Source: Tetradesmus obliquus
Lineage: Eukaryota > Chlorophyta > Chlorophyceae > Sphaeropleales > Scenedesmaceae
Direction: 5' to 3'
DNA: 64,000 nucleotides
Assembly: GCA_030272155.1 (NCBI GenBank)
Contig: CP126191.1
Coordinates: 7,524,501-7,588,500 of the forward strand
The notes below the pieces were generated by a model. It worked only from the letters and a program-made list of their open reading frames with translations. It made no database searches and was not told the DNA's origin. Every line of letters starts with the position of its first letter. The first letter of the stretch is position 1. Below, one piece after another: positions 55,481 through 64,000 of the stretch. A program made the position numbers and the translations under genes.

Positions 55481-58400
55481 ATGACGCCTCTGAGGCAGCT
55501 CAGGGCGCAGGGGCAGGCCCAGTGCCCTGCTCGGGCACAAACTTACGTCGTCCTGCCCCGAAACCTACCCCCTTGCACGAACAGGCAGTCCGGCAGCGTG
55601 GTGCAGCGCACACAGGCGCCTCAAAACGTCTCAATTCGCCAGCATGTCCGCAGCGTTGCCGCTACTGCTGTCGAGGCCCCAGTAGCCGTGGCACCAGAGG
55701 TGGGTGGAGGGTCACCAACAGTGGATGGTAGCAGTTTGATGGTGACGTGTCTACCAAAGTTTGTAAGTACGCTTTACTGCATATAAACTCTCGAGTATTT
55801 GATCTGCAGCAGTTGCTGCTCAGGCAGCAGTACAGCACCCATGCAGCCAGCAGTAGGGCAAAGCAACAGCAGCGCACCCCAGGCGCGTGCTCCTGGCAAA
55901 CCACCAACCCAACTTACACAACCAACTACGGCTTTATCCCTCTGCAGATGCCCCCCGAGCCTAAGGTCCCAACCGAGGGCGTGGTGTGCCTGCCGGTCAC
56001 CAAGAACATCAAGTGCCTGCGCGGCGTGTGCAATGAGCGGCTCAAGTACGAAGTGGAGTACAGCCTCAAGAAGGGCACCAGCGAGAACTCCTACCTGCTC
56101 AAGGTGAGCCCGCTGCAGTTGTTATTGGTTAATTCACTGCAGAAGCCACACCTTGCACCGTGGTTGGAATGAATGCTGTGGTAATGGCCCAGCTGAGGGC
56201 AGGTAGCAAGCTGCAGTTGCACCCTGTGCAGCTCGCTCTGCCGTATAGTAGGGTTTACTTGCATTATGTGCATGCATTGTGAAGTTGCTACCTTGCATGT
56301 GCATTTTGCATACGCCCGGCTGCTGCATGCGCACCCTGGTCTGCAGGCATCTTGGCAGCAGCAGCAGCAGCATGGGCTGTTGTAACATGGTGTGCTGTGT
56401 GTGCTGCAGGGTGGCAACGGCAAGTTCACTGTGCTGGTGGATGTGCCTTTCAAGGCCTTCGCTGAGGATTTCAGTGAGTGGCAGCAGCAGCAAAGCATTG
56501 AACCGCACAGAAGCCTAGTGCTTGCAGGATGCATCTGGTGATGTTGAGTGCTCTTCAGCTGCCAGTCACCTGACCAAGTGGACTGTCGCCGCGTGCAAGG
56601 ATAACAACCATGTGTGTAACACACTTTGTACGGTGCTGACGTATGCTGCGAACATGCCACTGTGCTCTGTGGTGCAGCGCTGTCTGTGTCACGGCTGTTG
56701 CATGCAGCACCTGAAACCGCGCTGAAGACATCTTGCAAGACAGCACATCCAGTCAGCACTGCATTGATGCATCAGCAACGCAGCTCGCCCCCAGCCACCT
56801 AACCTACCACCCTGCTGCCTCTGTCCCTGCTGCCGCGCAGTGTCTGCGCTGTCGCAAGAGGTGGCCCCGACCGATCTGAGCCACGTCATCATCACACACG
56901 TGGGGCCCAACCGCATCCCTACACTGAAGCTGCTGCTGGTGGCGGCGCTAGCGGGCAGGCCTGCGGAGCGGCCCCTCAAGATCGTGGTGTCAAACCCCGC
57001 ACAGGCGGCGCTGCAGAAGGGGCTGGCAGGTACGGCGACACCCCATCATAAGGCACAGCGCGTTTTCAAGTAACGGATTGGCCGGTAACCTGCTCTTTCT
57101 GTCACCTTGAACAAGGGTCGTGTGTCTCACCTTATCCTTGTTCTGCCCGCTGCGTGTATTGCTGCTGCTGCATTGCCTTCAACCGCCTGACACACTCTCA
57201 GACATGCTGACGGACACCTGCCCCATCGAATGGGTCAAGGTGAAGGGCGCGGGTGAGGCCTCCATCCCCATCACAGAAGCCTACAGCCTCACCGCCATGC
57301 TCACGCCCACACCCCGCTGGCCCGACCACATGTGCGTGGTGGACCCAGTTTCCAAGGTGGTGTTCAGCGGCAAGCTCTTCTCGGCACACGTGGCGCCTGG
57401 CCTGCTCAACAGCAAGGTGGGTGTGTGGTGAAGCTTGCTGCACTGAGGGGTGCTGCTGGGGGTCAACACTGTTGGAGGGGATTGAGAGAGGCCTCACAGT
57501 ACTGGCTGCTGCTGCTGCTGCTGCTATTGCACAATATGCATTGAGGTGCACACTGCTTGCGTTGACCTGCGCACCACCCGTGCACACCCTAACCCTGCCT
57601 CAAACCTGCCACGTCCTGCTGCTGCCTTTGCCAAACCCACACCAGGCCGGCACCAGCGCCTTCGACTCGGGCGGCTGGGAGGCCTACAGCGACCACTGGC
57701 GCTACTTCTTCGACTGCATGCTCGCGCCCATGGCCCCGCAGGCGCAGTCCGCGCTCGACAGGCTGCCCGCAACAGCCACGCCCCGTGCCAGCCTGGACAC
57801 CCCCAACCAGTTCTTCAACGCGCTGCTGACCAGCTGGGGTGCCATGGTGGGGGAGATCACGCGCGGCAGCAAGGCTGCTGCCAAGGCCTCCTGGCAGCCG
57901 CAGGTGGCGAGCATGTTTGCGTACGCGCTGGCGCCGCAGCACGGCCCCGTGATCCGCACCAGCCTGTCGCGCCTGGTGGTGGAGTACCGCAAGTGGACGG
58001 AGGAGCAGGTGAGGGGCTGGTGTGAAGGAGCGGAGCAGGCGGATTGGTGGCAGCAGTAGTAAGGCAGCAGCTGGCTGCTGATGTGCAGGCACACAGCAAG
58101 CGGTGCAGACCAGCAGCAGATCAAGTACAACTGGTCGACCCGGGCAACTGTGGCGCAGGATGCGTCAACGTGGTGGACCAGCCAGCAACAGCTGGCATGC
58201 GTTTGATGCCAGGCTGGTGTGCAGCTAGCAACGCCCTGCGTACGCTCTGCCCACTTCCCCTGCCGCCGTCCCCTCTCCCTCAGCCCGCTTCGTCCTGATG
58301 CTGCCTTGCCCATCCGCAGGTGGCTGCGCTGTCTCGCAGCAACGTGGTGGTCATGTACGCCAGCGCGTACGGCAACACCGCCGCGCTGGCACAGGCCATC

Positions 58401-60656
58401 AGCCGCGGGCTCACCAAGAGTGGCATGGGCGTGAGCACAGTCAACCTGGAGCTGACCCCGCTGGATGAGGTGGTGGCAGCCATCAAGGATGCTGATGGCT
58501 TCACCATTGGCAGCCCCACGCTGGGCGGGCACATGCCCACGCCTGTGCAGGTGAGGAGTGAGCTTGTTGCATGGGGTTTTGGCGGCTTTGTTATCCATGC
58601 TTTGATTCTGTCTACAGGCAGGGGTTTGCTGGCTTTGCACATTGCCGCACTGCTGCTGCTGCTGCTGCTGTTGTTGCACCAATGGTGATTGCCTGCAACG
58701 GCTGGCGCTTGGCCGTATTCTTTGCACAACTGCACCTGCGTCTCACCATGCACACCGTGCTGCTGCTGCCGTCACTGCTGGCTACATTTATTCGCTGCCA
58801 CAACACAACAGCTGGCGCTGGGCTCCATCTTGCGTGAGTCCAAGGCGCGCGAGCTGCCGTGCGGCGTGTTTGGCAGCTTTGGCTGGTCTGGCGAGGCTGT
58901 GGATGAGATGGAGGCCAAGCTCACGGATGGAGGCTATGGCTTTGCCTTCAAGCCCATCAAGGTCAAGTTCAAGCCCACAGCCACGGTGAGTGAGGGGGCA
59001 GTTGAATCCCAGCGCGGCATGTGTGTTTGACTGTTTGGTTGTGGCCAGGGCTTCGCCTTCAAGCCCATCAAGGTCAAGTTCAACCCCACAGCCACGGTGA
59101 GCTGCGCAGAGGATGAGGGCAGTGCTTGCAGATATGCGGCATGCTGAAAGCGTGTTGGGTCTGAGTAGGTGCCAGCTTCTTGTGCTTCCCTGCAGCATCG
59201 GCTTGCACATGGATTACAGCTGCAAACGCAGGGTAGGTCAACCGCACCACACAGGTGGCTGACGCTGCAGTGCCGCATCTGCCTTCCTTATGCTTGCAGG
59301 ACCTGTCCGTGTGCGAGCAGTCTGGGCGCGACCTGGCCATCCAGGTCAAGCGCAAGCTCAAGAACCGCGAGAAGGGCAGCACCAGCAGCATGGCGGCTGT
59401 GGCGGCCAACAGCAGCCAGCTGGCCATGGGCCGCGTGGTGGGCAGCCTGTGCGTGGTCACCAGCAGGGACGAGGAGGCGGTCAGTGCCATGCTGGCCAGC
59501 TGGGTGTCGCAGGTGGGTCAGACTGGACATGCCTGACAGCACCAAGGCTGTGCAGAATGTCGTGTGTGCTGTGCTGTCTGTATGCGACAGGGGTAACAGT
59601 GGTGGTGCTGCTGCGTGGTGGGCGTCGCCGCATGTGGCTGCATGTGACACTGCTGGGCTGGCTGAGGCAACGCATGGTCAGCTAGCTGGTGGCGGGCAGA
59701 ATCCGATCATGCCCTGTGCCGCATCTGTGTGGCGCTGCATGCGCAGGCCTCGTTCGACCCGCCCGGCATCACCATTGCTGTGAAGAAGGACCGCGGCATG
59801 GAGACCATGCTGCAGCCCGGCAACACCTTTGCAGTGAGCATGGTGCCGGAGCGCCTGGAGAAGCCCATCATGAAGGTGAGGGGGCGGGCTGGCTGGTGGC
59901 GGGCAGGTGTGGCCAATTAAGTGCATGTTGGCCTGTGGGTGCTTGCAAAGACAGTATATGGCGAGCTGGTTGGCTGTGGTCCCACTGTGTGCAGTCACAG
60001 ACACCAGTGCTGCTGCTGCTTCTGATACATGTCGCACAACAAGCTGGCATTTCACAGACACTGACACTGCTGCGTCTGGTGCTGCCGCTTGCTGCTGCGC
60101 AGGCCATGACGCAGCCGTTTGAGCCTGGGGCAGACCGCCTGGCCAAGGTGGCACACAAGGACAGTGAGGTCAGCGGCTGCCCGATCATTGAGGGAGCCAA
60201 TGCAGTGCTGGACTGCTCAGTGGTGAGTAACAGCGCAGCGTTTGCAGGGTGGCGGCTGGCGTATGTTAAGACATGGGCTGCTTTCACATAATGCTGATGG
60301 TATGGCAGCCTTGCAATGTGTGTGCAGTGTGCTGCTGTAGGGCGCGCTGCAGCATCTGTGGGGAGCGTGGCATGCAGTATGCAGTACGCTGCCAGGGCCT
60401 GTAATGTGGCTCCCTGCCGGACAGCTCCAGCACAGGCACCTGCTGTCACCCGAAATCAACGTTGCATCCCTATCACATCGCATATTCCTTCCACATCCTG
60501 ACGTGTGAGCATGTGCCGCGTGGCTGCCGCTGTGTGCAGGTGAGCCGCATGGAGGCGGGCGACCACTGGATTGTGTACGGCAAGGTGGAGGCAGGCAAGC
60601 TCAACAGTGAGGAGCTGACTGCAGTGCACCACCGCAAGGTCGGCAACCACTACTGA
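55481..60656 (+). CDS. FLVA: Chloroplast flavodiiron protein A (FLVA type)
   Basis: Twelve exons: 55481-55762, 55948-56103, 56410-56473, 56841-57029, 57202-57416, 57646-58008, 58320-58550, 58812-58985, 59300-59512, 59747-59875, 60103-60222, 60540-60656; 750 aa, phases consistent. Residues 1-70 form an Arg/Gln/Ser-rich transit peptide. Domains in order: metallo-beta-lactamase-like (VTKNIKCLRGVCNERLKYEV to GGWEAYSDHWRYFFDCMLAP), flavodoxin (VVVMYASAYGNTAALAQAIS, DGFTIGSPTLGGHMP), and flavin reductase (AMGRVVGSLCVVTSRDEEA, ASFDPPGITIAVKKDR, SGCPIIEGANAVLDC). In photosynthetic organisms FLVA and FLVB reduce O2 to water downstream of photosystem I, protecting it under fluctuating light. The usual HxExDH iron ligands read HVGPNR, and the SGD site reads SGKLF; this loss is the mark of FLVA rather than FLVB. 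A duplicated mini-exon follows exon eight (59049). Confidence 0.93.
59049..59096 (+). repeat. In-frame duplicated 48-bp mini-exon in FLVA
   Basis: These 48 bases encode GFAFKPIKVKFNPTAT, a near copy of the last 16 codons of exon eight (GFAFKPIKVKFKPTAT). The copy is preceded by a possible acceptor (gtggccag) and followed by a donor (GTGAGC). Its length is a multiple of three, so it could be skipped or included without changing frame. Confidence 0.8.
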
Positions 60657-62030
60657 GGCGGCCCAGGCACTGGCGAGCTCACCGTGGAGTGAAGTGAAGG
60701 TGCTCAGTGCTGCAGATGAACTGCCAGGTGCAGTGATGGGTCAACTTTTTGGCAAGCAGCATCACCGGTGCCGCCGCTGGCAGACTATTGTTCGAGTTGT
60801 TTGCACGGTCGCGCTGGTTGAGAGTTACAGCCTATGGGTCTGTTGTACGGTGCTCGAGGCTGTTTGGCCGCAGCGCGTGTGTGTGTTGGTACCTTTTTTT
60901 AGGCACACTGCAGTACAATGCGTATGTGGTGCTTGCTTTAGTCGTCTGGGTGGAGCAGCTGTGTTGTTTCTCTTGCTGCGCGTTGAGCATCACTTGTGTT
61001 GAGGAACAGGGGTAGGTCACACCCTCTTCGACCTGTATGGTAGTTACAGCTGCTGCATCTAATTGCAGCTGCAGTTTTGCTGTCATGTCAGGCGCGGTAC
61101 CATCACACGTCATGGTGTGCTTTAGCTGTCAACTGGGATGGGAAACTGTGGCAAGTCATGCTCTGAAAGTTGTACCACTGCGGGCAGTACCCCGATTGTA
61201 TCTCAGAAGATAGATTCTGAATTGCTACTTCCAGATCAACAATGGCCCGAGCACCGCTGTTGCTTGCAAGAGAGAGGCGCAGCGCAATGCTCCTGAGTTT
61301 TGTCCCAAGCGCTTGTGCCGCTATGCTGTGCTCCAGTGCTTTGTAACAAGGAGTGTGAGTGCTGCAACAGGGGCAGTGTGGTGCATTGCGCCATGCCAAA
61401 CTGCCATCACTTGTGCTTTGCAGCAGACGTTGTGCATGCGTGTGGAGTGTTGTGGTGAATTTTTGCAGTGTTCCGCTTTCACAAACGCGCTGTTGAGAGT
61501 TGTCGAGAGCATCACTGATACTGGCAGGGATAGTTCCTGGCCTTTGATGCACGCTTGGGAGCTTCCCGTATTGAGTTGTGAAAGGAACTGATTGAGGTGC
61601 AGATCTGGCGCAGCAATGTTTTGTTGCCGCAGTTGTGGCCGAGTCCGGTGACGGCGTGCTGCTGTACAACAGCACACTTATGTGCTGTGTGTGCCTGGGG
61701 CAGAAGCAGCTGCAGATTGTGCTGTGCGTGCTGATAAGCTGTTGATCTCCCCGAATGCTATTGATGCGTTAAAGGATAAGTCACCTGTGTGCTGCACTGC
61801 ACTGCACGTGTGCATCGATGCAGGGCCCTGTCAATCGGCTCAGCTATGTTGGCCTTTGAAAGGTTTTTGACCAGGATGTTTTGACAGTGGCCTTCGTTTT
61901 CAGGGCGACAGCGGCTGCAGGTTGTGCTGTGTCAGCTTTTGTAATATATACGACAATAATAGTCGTAGTTTCCGCTCTGTACGGGGCGCGGTTGCCGATG
62001 CCGGTGACAAGGTATGGCTTACAAGAAGAC
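60657..62030. other. Intergenic downstream of FLVA; no supported gene
   Basis: It begins with the FLVA 3' UTR; a TGTAA motif occurs near 61338. A pair of similar phrases (CAGCTGCAG with TTGTGCTGTG) near 61710 and 61912 hints at a local duplication. No coding region is supported. Confidence 0.4.

Positions 62031-62102
<72 letters not shown>
62031..62102. repeat. (TAT)n microsatellite, about 24 units
   Basis: An uninterrupted TTA/TAT/ATT triplet array of about 72 bp. Reading frames that cross it encode only poly-Tyr, poly-Leu or poly-Asn and are artefacts. It is the only long AT-rich triplet array in a window dominated by CAG/CTG repeats. Confidence 0.97.
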
Positions 62103-62227
62103 ACGACAAGATTACATGCCGGCGACGGCTGCCATGTCGTATCTTTTGCGGCGGTGCCCTGTGCAGCCAGTAGCCTGCTTCAACACGCAAATGAAAGCAA
62201 TAGTCTGGCAAATGAAAGCAATAGTAT

Positions 62228-62526
62228 GGCTTTTTCCATGTCCAAGATACTACCTTGATTATAGACTCCTTTATTGGGGCGGCTGGCACTGAGTGTTGGT
62301 CGGGTGTGTGCGGCATGCAATTGAGCTGTAGCACACCAAGGGGGTGTGGGGGTTCAACTCCCCCGCTTATTTTTTGGTCCGGGCGCTGGGCACCTCCGGT
62401 ATAGGGTGTTGTGACGTGTTCTGCTGGTGAGGCATTGCCTCCCGCTCCCGGCAGTTGGGCTTGCCCAATTGTGCTGTGGTAGCGAGCCAGTAGGATTCCG
62501 TCCCCCCTGGTAACCACAAAAAAAAT
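62228..62526 (+). mobile_element. tRNA-derived SINE-like retroposon with A-tail and target-site duplication
   Basis: The element holds a possible Pol III A box (TGGCACTGAGTG near 62285) and a strong B box (GGTTCAACTCC at 62351-62361) in a GGGGG/CCCCC stem like a tRNA T-arm. Its tail region is shared with the repeat at 24.85 kb and it ends in an A-rich tail (ACCACAAAAAAAA). It is flanked by TGAAAGCAATAGTAT (about 62214-62228) and TGAAAGCAATAATAT (about 62527-62541), a 15-bp direct repeat with one mismatch, as expected of LINE-mediated insertion. Confidence 0.65.
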
Positions 62527-62541
62527 TGAAAGCAATAATAT

Positions 62542-64000
62542 ACCGATGTAGCTATCAAGACTTGATCATGACCGTTACAAAACATGGAGGCCAGCAATCG
62601 GCCACGTGGCATGCATGTACCCAGGCATTGAGACTTACACAAGCCCTCAGCACTGATGAATTTGAAAAAGAAACAGTCAAACATTGAACAGCAGACAGCG
62701 CACTCATCATGTACAGCTAGCATACAACAGAACGTCGCCCCTGCTGGAAGAAAGCATGCACTGGATGCACACGGTCAACAGACATGCAGCTGCTACTGCT
62801 GGGGGTCAGTAACAGTCAGCGGCGGGATTTCACAGTAAGAAAGGAGCTAAGTTGGCGACAAAATCTGACATCACACGCAACCCCTCATGTACACTGGCAG
62901 CGCGCAGGAGGTCCTGCCCACCCACCACCCACCCGACCACCCCTCATGCCTCAAAATTCCACCTGCTGCTGCACCAACTCAAACCAAAACCGCACGCAAG
63001 GCCCCAAGGCCAGCAAGAACTCTCTCTGTCTCTCGCGCAAGCGTGCCAAGCATGCACCTGCTGCCACCTCCTGTGCACCTCTGCACGTGGCGGCCACCTT
63101 TGTAGCACCAGCAGCCGCCACACAACCCATCCCAGCACCAAAAACCAGGTGCACCGCCAGCAGCACCAAGCAGCGCTGTGCTGCCAAGCTGCAGCAGCTA
63201 CACTGCAGCGCAAGCACCTTGGCAGACCTCTGTGAGGTCAGATTAATTAGTGCGAGATGGTTGCGAGATTCATTGTCAAGCCTCTGTGAGATAACCGATC
63301 CAAAGCCAGCAGCCCTAGAGCACCTGCGCTAGCTCAAACAGCTAAGCCTGAAACACCGCCTTCCCTCACAGGTGTGCTAGCCAGCAGCACAAAACGCTGC
63401 CTACAACACGGCACAGAAAGACACGGCTAGCACATGCGGCATGCAGCACAAACTCCTGTTGCACATGTTTGGCTGCAGCAGAAGCATATGGCCACATGCC
63501 GCTCCAACTCTTGGCAGCCTCATGCCGCCTCACACCTGCTGCGCAGGCTGCCAGCTGCAAGGCAGAGTGGTGTGTAATGCACACGCATCGTGCCAGGCAG
63601 CAGGCAACATCAGGCGCAGCAACACTACTCCGGCACAGTGTCCGAGCACGATACTGTGCTTGTACAAAGTAACACTCTCCAACACTGCGTGGCTAACTCT
63701 GCTCGCGGCATACTATAATATTAGCAACCTCACACAGCACACAGCACACACCACCCAACACAGGCTTCCACAACACGCTGGACAACACAGCAGTGCATGC
63801 ACAGTTTGGTGGTCTTCTCAGTTGTGGCTATGTCAGGCAAGTGCTGTACGCAGCTACACGCAGACAACTATGCATACACATGATGCAACGCGCGCAGCAC
63901 GCAGCGCTACTGCTTTGGTGCTGCCCACATCATCCGCTGCCAACAGCAGCAGTTGCCCCGGTCAGCAGGGCAAGCCACTCTCTGAACAATATGCACAGTA
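62542..64000. other. Intergenic; no supported gene
   Basis: The plus strand carries long A/C-rich stretches (62880-63200) that give open frames without domains. Nothing else is recognisable up to the window end. Confidence 0.45.

Noticed and set aside
59049..59096. The duplicated FLVA mini-exon as a constitutive exon
   Set aside because: FLVA is complete without it; whether it is spliced in cannot be decided from sequence alone.
61881..62258. Plus-strand frame with a poly-Tyr tract
   Set aside because: It exists only because the (TAT)n array has no stops in that frame.
1..64000. CRISPR arrays, rRNA genes, complete tRNA genes, bacterial operons
   Set aside because: None seen. The only tRNA-like piece is the B-box region of the SINE-like element near 62.35 kb, which does not fold into a full cloverleaf by eye.

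Overview
This window is nuclear DNA of a green alga, most likely a chlorophycean (Volvocales or Sphaeropleales type). The genes are split by many short GT-AG introns. Coding sequence is GC-rich and saturated with CAG/GCA/TGC triplet runs that encode poly-Gln, poly-Ala and poly-Ser. The gene content (TWINKLE-type organelle primase-helicase, chloroplast flavodiiron protein, non-phosphorylating GAPDH, a thioredoxin-like axonemal dynein light chain) fits a photosynthetic, ciliate-lineage alga. There are no operons, CRISPR arrays or prokaryotic features. Gene models were built by hand from homology, reading phase and GT/AG borders; exon coordinates are in the entries, and a border may be off by a few bases.

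Layout. 0.8-2.6 kb: an ankyrin-repeat gene (-). 4.2-13.4 kb: two divergent TWINKLE-derived genes. The left one (-) keeps the helicase but its TOPRIM primase has lost its catalytic acidic residues. The right one (+) keeps the zinc finger and an intact TOPRIM but has no helicase. 15.6-18.7 kb: NADP-dependent non-phosphorylating GAPDH (-). 20.2-23.8 kb: SEC14/CRAL-TRIO protein ending in a CaaX-like box (-). 25.4-33.6 kb: a very large gene (-) joining an unknown N-terminal region, a tyrosine-recombinase-like domain and a PIF1-type helicase; it has two homopolymer frameshifts and tandemly duplicated exons, and is probably mobile-element derived. 34.9-36.8 kb: unknown basic protein (+). 38.8-40.3 kb: thioredoxin-like dynein light chain (-). 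40.9-45.6 kb: PUM3/PUF6 (-), with two paralogous box C/D snoRNAs of the U43/snR70 type in its introns. 46.0-47.7 kb: NIP7 (+), with a further candidate C/D snoRNA in its last intron. 49.1-50.1 kb: DHHC palmitoyltransferase-like gene (-). 50.6-52.2 kb: probable thylakoid-lumen Cys-rich protein (+). 54.5-54.9 kb: LSM1 (-). 55.5-60.7 kb: flavodiiron protein A (+). 60.7-64 kb: gene-poor, with a (TAT)n array and a tRNA-derived SINE-like insertion flanked by a target-site duplication.

Functional links. Three head-to-head pairs stand out. In TWINKLE-helicase/primase the two halves of one enzyme share about 0.7 kb of upstream DNA. PUM3/NIP7 are both ribosome-biogenesis factors, share about 0.4 kb, and carry snoRNAs that would process or modify rRNA. 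LSM1/FLVA share about 0.6 kb. The strongest candidates for undescribed biology are the split and subfunctionalised TWINKLE locus, the PUM3-NIP7-snoRNA cluster, and the recombinase-helicase gene.
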